From: Pelobates cultripes
Lineage: Eukaryota; Chordata; Amphibia; Anura; Pelobatidae
DNA: 64,000 nucleotides
Assembly (NCBI GenBank): GCA_933207985.1
Contig: OW240913.1
Span: 271,768,986 to 271,832,985, forward strand
Direction of reading: 5' to 3'
Below, in pieces: positions 1 through 9,625 of this stretch; positions within the stretch are counted from its first letter, which is position 1; every line of letters begins with the position of its first letter. The notes below the pieces were generated by a model. It was not told the origin of the DNA. It made no database searches and worked only from the letters and a program-made list of their open reading frames with translations. The position numbers and the translations under genes were made by a program.

Positions 1-598
1 AATACTCAATCTATTGATCCACCCAGCAGGGATCAAAAGGACCTACACCATAGATTAAGCAGCTACCTCCCCATGCCTACCCCACCCCCCAAACCACCAA
101 CAACCCTCTAGAGCTGACAAGAGTTGCAATGGCAGGCAGGGAAACGAGGAGGACAGATTCCAGGGTGTAATGGTTGGAGCAGTAGGCCCCATAGACAACA
201 ACAGGACACGATGACCAACCCAGACACAACACGGAGTTTACTTGTGTGGCACCGGAAACCTATCCCACGAATAGGCCAACGAGTGACACCTTGTTGTAAC
301 AGGCTACTACATGCTAACCTAAGTCATCATGTGTTGATGTTAAAAAATCTTAATGTATCATGGTCTATGTCTAACTCACAATATACACCCAACCCATGCT
401 GAATAGCCAATGCACAATTGTAATGAAGTATGACCTGCAATGTCAAGAAGCCTGATATAGCTCTACAAATGTATGCACCCCCCTCCCCTTTTATTTTCTG
501 TACCGCCCCTTTAACTTTGACGTATAAGAAACTATTAATAAAAATCAAGACATTGAAAAAAAATACTGTGTATCAGTGTTCGTTTGTTTGTGCAGTTT
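1..598. other. Unclassified intergenic DNA
   Basis: No gene is recognisable here. The stretch is unique-looking DNA with a C-rich patch near 70-105. A T/C-rich block near 480-500 is followed by an AATAAA-like segment at about 536-545, which could be the 3' end of an old retroelement on the + strand. I see no coding similarity and no terminal structure that would classify it. Confidence 0.3.
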
Positions 599-642
599 AT
601 TACAAGGAGGGAGCTACCGGCACACAGCTCCCTCCTTGTAAT
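599..642. repeat. Perfect 17-bp inverted repeat
   Basis: Positions 599-615 and 626-642 are exact reverse complements separated by 10 bp, so the segment can form a stable hairpin. It lies just outside the GC-rich minisatellite arm of the fold-back element and may be part of that element's left end or an independent small element. Confidence 0.7.
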
Positions 643-817
643 ATGTAAAGATAGAAGTGTCAGGGAGCTGTGCTCCCCACCACTTCATAAGCCCCCCAGG
701 CCCGCCCCTCACTCTATGGGGGTCAATATGACCCCCATATTAGCATAAGGGAGATTAAAATCCACTAAACAGTGAGCAGCCACACTGTAAATAAAAAACC
801 TACTATCCGGCCCCCAC

Positions 818-1435
818 CCATGCGAGGCGGGTGGGGGCCCTAAATAACAATAAGGGGGGGGCCTATTGTCCTCCTCCCAGCCCCCACCCCTGCGCGGTGG
901 GTGGGGGCCATAAAGATAATGAGGGGGAGGACAGTAGGTCCTGTCCCTGTCCCCCACCCCTGCGCGGTGGGTGGGGGCCATAAATTACAATGGGGGGAAC
1001 TACTGTCCTCCCCCTGGCCCCCACCCTTGAGTGGTAGGTGGGGGCCATAAAGATAATGGGGGGGGACCTACAGTCCTCCCCCCGGCCCCCACCCCCACCC
1101 CTGAGCGGTGGGTGGGGGCCATAAAGATAATGAGCAGTGGGTGGGGGCCATAAAAATAATGAGGGGGAGACCTACTGTCTCCCCCCACAGGCCCCCACCC
1201 CTGCACGGTGGGTTGGGGCCATAAATTACAATGGGGGGATCTCCTGTCCTCCCCCCTGGCCCCCATCCCTGCGCGGTGGGTGGGGGCCATAAATTACAAT
1301 GGGGGGACCTACTGTCCTCCCCCCTTGGCCCCCACCCTTGAGCGGTGGGTGGGGGCCATAAAGATAATGGGTGGGGAACCTACTGTCCTCCCCCCCCGGC
1401 CCCCACCCCTGGGCGGCGGGTGGGGGCCCTAAGAC
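818..1435. repeat. GC-rich minisatellite, left arm
   Basis: About ten copies of a roughly 60-65 bp unit are present. Each holds a GGTGGGTGGGGGCC segment, ATAAAGATAAT or ATAAATTACAAT, and a G-run/C-run with an ACTGTCCTCC core. The orientation is inverted relative to the copies at 2690-3785. The proline- and glycine-rich reading frames here are low-complexity artefacts. Confidence 0.85.
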
Positions 1436-1778
1436 AAATCCCCCCCCATCAAAGGTGACTAGGGGTCCCCAAGCCCCTAGTCACCCAGCCCCCCCACCCT
1501 AAAAAATAGTAAGGGGGGAATAAAATAACTAACATGTAAAGAAAAATTAAACTTACCATTTGATGTCTTCTTTTTTTCTAAAATCTTCATTTTTCAGCCC
1601 CCAAAAAGGCCAAATAAAAAACCATCATACCCGTTGAACTTAAAATAAAATAAAAAACCCGAGTGCACAAAAAAAACAAACCAGACGAAAAAGACAAAAC
1701 CTGAGTGCAAAAAGATTAATCCATCTTCACCCATGGAGGGCTCTGTGCAGACTGAGCTCTGCAGGGTGGGGGAAGGCT

Positions 1779-2308
1779 TATAAAGCCTAGGCTAACAACA
1801 CTCTGATTGGCTGGTTTAAACCAATCAGAGTGCTCTTTGTCATTTTACACAGCGTGGGAAAATTCCAAAGAACTTTCCCACGCTGTGTAAAATGACTCAG
1901 AGCACTCTGATTGGATGGATTTTAAGCCACCCAATCAGAGTGCTTTGTGTCATTTTACACAGCGTGGGAAATTTATTTGGAATTTTCCCACATTGTGTAA
2001 TTTGACTCATAACACTCTGATTGGTGGGCTTGGAATCTAACCAATCAGGGTGCTCTTTCTCATTTTACACAGCGTGGGAAAATTCCAAAGAACTTTCCCA
2101 CGCTGTGTAAAATGACACAAAGCACTCTGATTGGATGGATTTCAAGCCACCCAATCAGAGTGCTCTGTGTCATTTTACACAGCGTGGGAAAGTTCTTTGG
2201 AATTTTCCAATGCTGTGTAAAATGACAAAGAGCACTCTGATTGGCTTATACCAGCCAATCAGAGTGTTTTTAGCCTAATTGCAGGTCGGGGCAAGGCTTT
2301 ATAAGCCT
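1779..2308. promoter_or_regulatory. Symmetric array of CCAAT pairs and CGTGGGAA pairs between TATA-like motifs
   Basis: Five inverted CCAAT-box pairs (CTCTGATTGG/CCAATCAGAG) begin at 1801, 1905, 2015, 2125 and 2235, spaced about 110 bp apart. Between them lie four hairpins of a TTTTACACAGCGTGGGAAA motif facing its own reverse complement. CGTGGGAA is the known consensus of the Notch effector RBPJ/CSL, and the CCAAT box is the NF-Y site. TATA-like motifs flank the array at about 1779-1786 and 2298-2305. Motif presence is seen directly. Factor binding, and use of the array as a two-way promoter, are inferences. Confidence 0.5.
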
Positions 2309-2689
2309 TCCCCCGCCCTGCAGAGCTCAGTCTACGCAGAGCCATCCACGGGTAAAGTTGGATTTTTTTTTTGCGCTCTGGTTTTTTCTTCTTCGTCTGT
2401 TTGTTTTTTTTGACCTCAGGTTTTTTATTTTATTTTAAGTTCGACAGGTATGATGGTTTTTTATTTGGCCTTTTTGGGGGCTGATAAATGAAGATTTTAG
2501 AAAAAAGAAGATGTCAAATGGTAAGTTTAATTTTTCTTTACAGGTTAGTTATTTTATTCCCCCCTCACTGTTTTTTAGGGTGAGTGGGGTAGGTAGGGGG
2601 TTAAATTTTTTTGGGTGGGGGGGTGAATAGAGGCTTGGGGACCCCTAGTCACCTTGGATGGGGAGGAATTTGTCTTAGGGCCCCCACCC

Positions 2690-3785
2690 GCCACCCAGGG
2701 GTGGGTGCCGGGGGGGAGGACAGTAGATCCCCCCCCTCATTATCTTTATGGCCCCCACCCACCGCTCAAGGGTGGGGGCCAAGGGGGGAGGACAGTAGGA
2801 TCCTCCCCATTGTAATTTATGGCCCCCACCCACCGCTCAGGGGTGGGGGGCGGGGGGAGGACAGTAGGTCCCCCCCTCATTATCTTTATGGCCCCCACCG
2901 CTCAAGGGTGGGGGCCGGGGGGGGAAGACAGTAGGTTCCCCCCATTGTAATTTATGGCCCCCACCCACCACGCAGGGGTGGGGGTCGGGGGAGGACAGTA
3001 GGTCCCCACCATTGTAATTTATGGCCCCCACCCACCGCACAGGGGTGGGGGCCAGGGGGAGGACAGTAGGACCCCCCTCATTATCTTTATGGCCCCCACC
3101 GCTCAAGGATGAGGGCCAGGGGGAGGACAGTAGGTCCCCCAATTGTAATTTATGGCCCCCACCCACCGCACAGGGGTGGGGGCCAGGGGGTGGACAGTAG
3201 GACCCCCCTCATTATCTTTATGGCCCCCACCGCTCAAGGATGGGGGCCGGGGGGAGGACAGTAGGATCCTCCCCATTGTAATTTATGGCCCCCACCCACC
3301 ACTCAGGGGTGGGGGGCGGGGGGGAGGACAGTAGGTCCCCCCCTCATTATCTTTATGGCCCCCACCGCTCAAGGGTGGGGGCCGGGGGGGGAGGACAGTA
3401 GGTTCCCCCCATTGTAATTTATGGTCCCCACCCACCACGCAGGGGTGGGGGTCGGGGGAGGACAGTAGGTCCCCACCATTGTAATTTATGGCCCCCACCC
3501 ACCGCACAGTGGTGGGGGCCAGGGGGAGGACAGTAGGACCCCCCTCATTATCTTTATGGCCCCCACCGCTCAAGGATGAGGGCCAGGGGGGAGGACAGTA
3601 GGTCCCCCAATTGTAATTTATGGCCCCCACCCACCGCACAGGGGTGGGGGCCAGGGGGTGGACAGTAGGACCCCCCTCATTATCTTTATGGCCCCCACCG
3701 CTCAAGGATGGGGGCCGGGGGGAGGACAGTAGGTCCCCCCGTGCAGGGGTGGGGGCCCCCTCATTATCTTTATGGCCCCCACCCA
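2690..3785. repeat. GC-rich minisatellite, right arm, two alternating unit types
   Basis: About seventeen tandem units of some 60-65 bp are present. Two variants alternate: one carries ATTGTAATTTATGGCC followed by CACCCACCGC, the other CATTATCTTTATGGCC followed by CACCGCTCAAGG. This gives a higher-order period of about 120-130 bp. The array is the mirror image of the shorter one at 818-1435. The long reading frames on either strand are repeat-derived and not genes. Confidence 0.85.
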
Positions 3786-3786
3786 C

Positions 3787-4458
3787 CGCTTATTAAATTA
3801 AATGTCAGTTGAAACAACTCTGACCATTTTTCTAGTTTACATAAATCATTTGCCATTTGGCTTATCACTCCTGGAACATCAACCCTGTTACATATCTTAG
3901 TATCATCAGTAAAAAGACATACCTTACCATCAAGACCTTCTGCAATATCACTAATAAAAATATTAAAGAGAATGGGTAAAAGTACAGATCCCTGAGGTAC
4001 CCCACTGGTGACAAGCCCATCCTTCGAAAATACTCTGTTGACTACAACCCTCTGTCTGTTGCCTGTCACTGTCTTACCCATTCAACAATATTGGAATCCA
4101 AACTTAAAGATTGCAGTGTATTGATAAGCCTTCTATGTGCAACAGTGTCAAAAGCCTTACTGAAATCTAGGTAAGCAATATCTACTGCACCACCCTGATC
4201 TATTAGTTTAGTTACCCAATCAAAAAAATCAATAAGATTAGTTTGGCATGATCTCCCTGAAGTAAAATCATGTGATTTTAGATGTTCAGCAACCCTATCC
4301 TTATCCTTTAACATGGTTTCCATTACTTTCCCCTTTACTGAAGTAAGGCTTAATGGCCTATAGTTGCTTGACTCCTCCCTACTACCTTTCTTATGAATGG
4401 ACACAACATTTGCTAACTTCCCATCTTCTGGGATTACTACTGTTAACAATGATTGGTT
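3787..4458 (-). pseudogene. CR1 LINE reverse transcriptase, central part (3'-truncated)
   Basis: On the - strand this encodes reverse-transcriptase blocks of the CR1 clade. In order they are a KKGS..SSNYRPLSLTS block, a CQTNLIDF block, DIAYLDFSKAFDTV, TSGVPQGSVL and FTDDTKI, the last matching the catalytic FADD box with T for A. A frame change near 4070-4080 splits the reading frame. The sequence stops at the fold-back element at 3787 before the end of the RT, so the LINE is cut there. Upstream coding sequence continues at 4952-4997 and 6208-7484 after two insertions are removed. It is a dead copy. Confidence 0.85.
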
Positions 4459-4951
4459 AAAGGGACACTACAGGCAGCCCTTTTTACTCACCTCGTTCCA
4501 GCGCCGGGAGCCTCGTGAAGCCGCGCCCCCTATTCGGAAGCGTCATTGCTCCCTTGTGCGCATGCGCGGCTTCGCTGCATATGCACACAAACTTCATAGG
4601 GCGGCATTCATGCCGCCCTATGAAGTCCTGAGCGCACTACCGCGCATGCAGGTAGGAGAGAGAAGGCACGCACAGAGTGCCTTCTCTCTCCTGCACACGT
4701 CAGATGTATATTAATACGTCTGACATGTACATGGCCTTTTTAGGGCCATACATGATAGGAAGTCCCTCTGGTGGCCGTCTGAGTGACAGCCACTGGAGGT
4801 ATTCCTATCAATCAATGTAAACACTGTATTTTCTCTGAAAAATTTTCTCTGACAATACAGTGTTTACATTAGATTGCCTGCAGGGAACTATAGATCTCAT
4901 CTGAACAACTACATTAAGCTGTAGTTGTTCAGGTGACTATATTGTCCCTTT
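4459..4951. mobile_element. MITE with AAAGGGACA termini
   Basis: The left end AAAGGGACACTACAG and the right end CTATATTGTCCCTTT are imperfect inverted repeats. They flank a 493-bp noncoding body with internal hairpins, such as the CAATGTAAACACTGTATT / AATACAGTGTTTACATT pair near 4815-4870. The element interrupts the CR1 reverse-transcriptase frame, so it inserted after the LINE. Related ends occur at 9461, 13520, 41791-42339 and 63847. The superfamily is not certain. The flanking TTA/TAT is compatible with a 3-bp TWA-type target. Confidence 0.65.
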
Positions 4952-4997
4952 ATATTAATCTGTTAAAGGTTTTGCTAGTACACTACTAAGCTCTTTT
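4952..4997 (-). pseudogene. CR1 LINE fragment between two insertions
   Basis: This 46-bp piece translates on the - strand into the stretch that links the KELRS block (upstream piece, from 6208) to the SLLTVVIPEDGK block (downstream piece, 4458). It therefore shows that the three CR1 pieces are one element. Its right part, 4981-4997, is one copy of the Tx1/L1 target duplication. Confidence 0.75.
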
Positions 4998-6190
4998 TTT
5001 TGTGTAATTTTTTTTTATTGAATTATGTATCATAAAACATTTAACATAAATAGAAATACAACAAAAAAATAATGATGAGTCATTCTGGAATCAAGCATCA
5101 CAATAATCATACCATAAACACAGATGGATACCACATTACACTTATAACCATTATGCATATTGTTGTTATAGTCGCATTCGTATCTATACAATAATACAAG
5201 TTACTTGTATAAAATAACCATAATACTAAGGACTTATAGATTTACATTTTCCTTATTTCCTGTTTTTAAATCCCTTTTTTTTTTGTTTCTTATAAGTCCT
5301 CTGTGTAACTGTATTGACTATCTTATTACCCATGCATTATTGTATTTTCTGTGATTATGTCCCATCCATACAGGCAAGTACATATATTAAAACTTAGTTT
5401 GGGTTAATTCTTATGACCTTAAATATATAATTTTTCCTTTTAACTCTATCTTACTTCCCCTTTTTCTTTTTTTTTTCTTTTTTTTCCTTCCCTTTCCCTT
5501 CCCCTTTCCCACTCGTCCCTTCACACATTCACCTTTTTTATCCCTCCATAAGATTAATATCTGTTATCAGGGTATTATAAACCTCTCTTGTTATATTGTT
5601 TTTATGGCCATTGTACCAGATTACTCCCTTTTCCATCTCTATTTGGTTTTGAATTTGGCCCTTTAGTTGGTATATATTGGGGATATCAGTTTTTTTTCCA
5701 TGCTTTTGCAATCAGCAACTTAGTAGCCATAAGGCAATGAGTGACTAGTATTTCGTTTTTTGTTTTTTTTTGTCTAATTTATTATTATACATGTGGAATA
5801 GGGCTATTTCTGGAGTAAAATTGAATTGGATATTACTTATCGCAGTTATTATTTTAAATGTCAGGTCCCATAGTGGTTGGATTCTAGGACAGTTCCACCA
5901 TATGTGTGTCATAGAGCCATCCAAATTAAAACATCTCCAGCAGTTAGGGGGATTATTCTGCGATATTTTGTTCAACTTCTTTGGAACCATATACCATCTA
6001 TAACTAACTTTAATAAAGTTTTCCAATATATTTAAACCATGAATATGTTTTTTGATTTTAAGAAATGCAAGGCACCATAAGTTGAAATCGACCTTGGTGT
6101 CCAGCTCTCTCCCCCAATTTTTAAAAGCTGTGGGGGTATTTGCTCGATTTATATAATTTAGTAAATCAAGTATTAGAGAATATTTCTTAT
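4998..6190 (-). mobile_element. 5'-truncated Tx1/L1-type LINE with 17-bp target duplication
   Basis: On the - strand the 5' part (about 6160-5745) encodes the carboxy-terminal region of a Tx1-clade L1 ORF2, with the zinc-knuckle-like pattern CWRC..DGSMTHIWWNCP. It is followed by a T-rich (A-rich on the - strand) noncoding 3' region ending in a poly-T run at 4992. The flanks 4981-4997 and 6191-6207 match at 16 of 17 bases and form the target duplication of target-primed reverse transcription. Only the last 1.2 kb of the LINE was inserted, into the CR1 reverse transcriptase. Confidence 0.85.
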
Positions 6191-6207
6191 CACTTCTAAG
6201 CTCTTTT

Positions 6208-6977
6208 AATAGCTTTGGGTGTATTCCATCAGGTCCCATTGACTTATTTGTCTTTACTTTTGACAGTTGAAAAAGAACCTGTTCCTCTGTAAACATGTAA
6301 CAAATTACTAATTTGTCCTTTTTCCTAACTGAGGCAACTTTTCGACATTTGCATCTGTATATACTGAACAAAAATATTAATTGAGGCAATCAGCTAGACC
6401 TTTATCCTCTTCTACATACCTTCATTCTTTTGTTTTTAATCTAACTAATCCTTGTATTACTTTCCTTTACTCATTTATGTATCTAAAAAATGCCTTGTCC
6501 CCTTTTTTTTGTTTTTACTGACTGTGCTATTTTCTCTTCTGTGTGTGATTTGGATGCTCTTATAACTTGCTTAGCCTCTTTCTGTCTAATCTTATAGATC
6601 TGTCTATCTTCCTCACGCTGTTTTATTTTTAAAATAAATACTAAATGCTAGCTTTTTACTATTTTGGCCACATCTGCGGAGTACCAAAGTGGTTTCTTGA
6701 TTTTTTTGCTTTTACTGACAAGCTTAAAGCAATTTTCTGTTGCCTTCAGCAGTGCAACTTTTAAATAGTCCTATTTCTCTTGGACACCATTTAAATTGCT
6801 CCAGTCTGATAATGACTATTTTACACATATTCTAATTTTAGAAAAGTCTGTTTTTCTAAGGTCTAAAACTTTTGTTTTTGGGTGGTGTGACTCAGTCACT
6901 GTTCTTATATTAAACCACACTGACTGATGGTCACTGGATCCTAAACTTTCACCTACAGTAATATCTGATACCAAATT
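6208..6977 (-). pseudogene. CR1 LINE, endonuclease-to-RT linker and RT start
   Basis: The - strand carries the CR1 linker region and the beginning of the reverse transcriptase, with the recognisable block KTNKSMGPDGIHPKLLKELRS near 6265-6200. The rest of the stretch has many stops and only scattered similarity. It joins the endonuclease part (6978-7484) to the RT part (4952-4997 and 3787-4458). Confidence 0.7.
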
Positions 6978-7484
6978 TCAATTTGTTAACACTAAATTTA
7001 GTATGGCCTCTTTACGAGTTGGCTCCTCAACAACTTGTTTTAGGTACAGTTCCAGTAGGGAGTTAAGAATATGTGTGCTCCTGGCACAAGCAGCTATTTT
7101 GGTTTTCCAGTTCATATCAGGAAGATTAAAGTCACCCATGATGATAACTTCCCCCTTCATTGTCATTTTAGCTATTTCCTCAACTAGTAGATTATCTAAC
7201 TCCTCTATTTGTTCTGGGGGCCTATAAATCACACCTACACAAATTACTGTGTGATTACCAAATTCTAACATAACCCAAACGGACTCTATGTTCACCTCAC
7301 TAACTTTTATTAGGTCAGATTTTATGCTATCCTTCACATACATGGCCACCCCTCCCCCTTTCTTGCCTTCCCTGTCTTTTCTATATAAAGAGTACCCTGG
7401 TATTGCTATGTCCCAGTCATTATTCTTTCTCATTATACCATGTCTCAGTAACAGTGACTAAACCTACATTATCTCTACATGGGC
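6978..7484 (-). pseudogene. CR1 LINE apurinic-like endonuclease domain
   Basis: This is a 151-codon open stretch on the - strand. It shows NDWDIAIPGYSLYRKDR, GGGVAMYVKDSI, a YRPP block and GDFNLPDMNW, the signature order of the AP-endonuclease domain of CR1/L2-type LINEs. Upstream, about 7434-7484 continues as a VTETW-like block with an interruption. The domain nicks target DNA in live elements. Here it belongs to a 5'-truncated, broken copy that begins near 7484, next to a tyrosine-recombinase relic on the other strand. Confidence 0.85.
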
Positions 7485-7584
7485 AGCTTACTTGGCTGCT
7501 TGAGACAGTTGGGTTGACTTTATGTCATGGCTTTGATCAATGTGGGAACACTTTGCAGGTGGCTCTTCGTGCCATTTTTACATT

Positions 7585-8290
7585 TGATAGCGAATGACCT
7601 TTAAAAAAAACATTGGTGCAACAGCATTTAATGGTTATTTTCTTCTTTTTCTGAAATTGCTGGGCATTAAGCCAGTTTTCAAAAAGTTTGTGGTTACACA
7701 GATTTCTAAAGGTGATGAATGTGGACAGGAAGTTAAGGATGGTGAGCATCCAATTTCTTTTAATTTGTTAAAAAAATGTTTTTTTGTGGGGGGAAAGGTG
7801 TGCTTTTATTTATTCTCGACTGAGTTTATTCTATGCTTTTCTGGAGCTTATAGAAATTGTGAATTAGTTGCACAGAGAAAGCATGTTCAGTCAGGCCTAT
7901 TAATGGAACACATTCATTTGCTGGTGGATTCGGTTCATATTTTATTGACTACTTCCAAAACAAAACATTGATAACCTTGATAGATAAAGGTTGCATTATA
8001 AAGTTGAATTGTTTACCAGGTTCTCCTTTCTGTCCAGTTTTGTCAATGAGATCCTTTTGTCTAATCGCCCAAACAAGACAGGCCTACTGATCATTCATGG
8101 GGATGACTCCCTATTAAGGTCTTTCAAGTTCAGAGAAGTTTTAAAAAAATGTTTACTTGGGCTAGGGATCGGAGAAGATTTTCTTCTCATTCCTTTTGAA
8201 TTCGTGCAAGCACGATAGTGGCTAGGTTGGCATGGGCATTGGTATGAGCACTGGGTGTGTTGAGTATGCCTAGGTACACCCTAATGCAGC
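7585..8290 (+). pseudogene. Decayed tyrosine recombinase (DIRS/Ngaro- or Crypton-type)
   Basis: Two reading segments (7594-7971 and about 7975-8290) together follow the order of vertebrate transposon-encoded tyrosine recombinases. The first has FSGAYRNCELVAQRK (usually FFGAFRxSELV, holding the first catalytic Arg, here Asn) and VHILLTTSKTKH. The next has LPGSPFCPV, GLLIIHGDDSLLRSFKF, LKKCLLGLGI and an SHSF-stop-I stretch in place of the HSFRIG box, where a TGA replaces the Arg codon of the HxxR catalytic motif. Frameshifts separate the segments. No reverse transcriptase is visible nearby, so the element class is open. The catalytic Tyr region is not recognisable. Confidence 0.7.
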
Positions 8291-8339
8291 CGGAACACTA
8301 GCTACTTAATAAGCTGGCATGGAGATCAAAAGGCCTCTA

Positions 8340-8835
8340 ATTCCCCAATTCAGCCTTTAACTTCCCAGTAGTATTTCTTACCACACACTTAAGCCTCTAA
8401 CCCCCATTACAGCCCCTAAACCCCCAGTACAGGTCCTAACCACCCACTACAGCCTCTAACCCCTCACTTCAGTCTCAAACTCACCCACTTCAGCTTTTAA
8501 CCCTCCACTACTGCTCCCAACCCCCACTTCAGCCTCTAACGCCTTACTACAGCCCCTAACCCCTCACTACTACTCCTAACCCCCACTACTGCCCAAACCC
8601 CCACCCCTAACCCACTACTACTGTTACTAACCCCACACTAGTGCTCTTAACCTCCACTACAGGCCTTAACACTAATTTCAGCCTGTAACCTCTTACTCCT
8701 GCCACTGGTCCCTTACTTCAGCCTCTAAATCCCAACTACAGCTCCTAACTCTCACTTAAGCGTTTTAACACCCACTACTGCCCCAAACTCCCCCTACTGC
8801 CTCTAACCTCCACTACTGCCCATATCCCCTACTAC
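8340..8835. repeat. Degenerate CTAACCCCNACTACAG minisatellite
   Basis: About twenty diverged tandem copies of a 20-24 bp unit with the core CCTAACCCCCACTACAG are present. The run of CTAACCC resembles telomeric DNA at single units, but the repeat length and the ACTACAG part make this an ordinary minisatellite. There is no coding content. Confidence 0.8.
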
Positions 8836-8839
8836 TCTT

Positions 8840-9260
8840 GTTAATTCTGGCTTCAAATATCAATTTAGTTTTAGTAGTTGATTAGAAAGCCATTTTAGTT
8901 TTATTTTAGTCATCTGAATTAATTTAGTTTTAGTCTAGTTTTAGTTGACTAAATCTCCAGTGGATTTTACTCAACTAAATTTCCAGTAGATTTTAGTCGA
9001 CACAACTGAAATCTAATGGGTCTAGTTAAGGCCTCTATCTTTCTCATTTTCCCCTTCCCCAGCCCCTCTAGGTGTCTCTCTCCCAAGCCCTAGTCTGTCT
9101 CTTTTCCCCCTTCCACAGCCCCTCTGTGCAATGTTAATTTTGGTGGCAAATTTTTGTTTAGTTTTAGTCATAATCTTTTGACTAAAATTTCATTTTAGTT
9201 TTAGTCGTATTTTAGTCATCTGAATAGTTTTACTTTTAGTCAACAAAATCTCAAAAATGT
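8840..9260. repeat. TTTTAGT-rich repeat block
   Basis: Two related segments (about 8860-9000 and 9140-9250) consist of irregular TTTTAGT / TTTTAGTC / GACTAAAAT motifs. They are separated by a C/T-rich segment in which a CCCCTTCCNCAGCCCCTCT phrase occurs twice. Direct and inverted copies are mixed, as in terminal parts of some DNA transposons. No superfamily can be assigned. Confidence 0.5.
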
Positions 9261-9460
9261 TAAAATGTTAAAACTTAACACTGCCTACTACTACCCCTTA
9301 TAACCACATGCACACTACATCTTCTAACCCACTACTTCAGCTCCTAACCCCCCACTCAGTCCTTATAAGTGTCAGGAATACAACTGATCCAGCACACAGT
9401 ATTAGTATCACACTTAGGAATAAGGATAACGTCTAATTGGACCTTAGAACGGCCAGACTT

Positions 9461-9505
9461 AAAGGACCACTATAGTGCCAGGAAAACATACTCATTTTCT
9501 TGAGA
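9461..9505. mobile_element. Truncated left end of the AAAGGGACA MITE family
   Basis: AAAGGACCACTATAGTGCC resembles the left termini at 4459 and 41791. The element breaks off after about 45 bp where the retroelement tail at 9506-9625 begins, so only one terminus survives. Confidence 0.45.
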
Positions 9506-9625
9506 AAAGTCTTGAGAAAAGTCTATTGTGACTGAAACGTCGACATTTTTGTATTCTGCACAATAAAGCAGTATTTATTTTGATATAAAACGAAGACTCC
9601 AGAGTGCTCTCTACTTGGATGCTAT
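9506..9625 (+). mobile_element. Retroelement 3' tail ending in a TA microsatellite
   Basis: The segment contains a duplicated CTTGAGAAAAGT, then GACTGAAACGTCGACATT, a CACAATAAAGCAGTATTT polyadenylation-like stretch and AGAGTGCTCTCTACTTGGATGC, followed by (TA)n. The same order (AAACGTT-like box, AATAAA, GAGTGCT box) is known from 3' ends of Penelope-like elements in vertebrates. The assignment is tentative because no coding sequence is attached. Confidence 0.4.

Larger units (their letters stand above)
700..3786. mobile_element. Fold-back element: core flanked by inverted minisatellite arms
   Basis: The segment reads as one imperfect inverted repeat centred near 2040. Starting from the centre, both arms show in mirror order: paired CCAAT boxes, a TATA-like GGCTTATAAGCC motif, a GAGCTCAGTCT block, a T/A-rich block, a GTAAGT splice-donor-like site (1551-1556 on the - strand, 2521-2526 on the + strand), a block ending in a CCCCTAGTCAC motif, and then the GC-rich minisatellite in opposite orientations. 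This is the architecture of fold-back transposons. The right edge abuts a CR1 LINE at 3786/3787. The left edge is not precisely defined, and I see no target duplication or transposase, so any movement would need help in trans. Confidence 0.6.

Noticed and set aside
818..1435. CRISPR-like regular repeats
   Set aside because: Units are contiguous minisatellite copies without unique spacers, and the window is vertebrate.
2611..3786. Proline/glycine-rich open frames on both strands, up to 167 codons
   Set aside because: They follow the GC-rich minisatellite period, exist on both strands and have no domain.
8340..8835. Telomeric DNA
   Set aside because: CTAACCC occurs once per 20-24 bp unit with an ACTACAG spacer, so it is a minisatellite and not a telomere tract.
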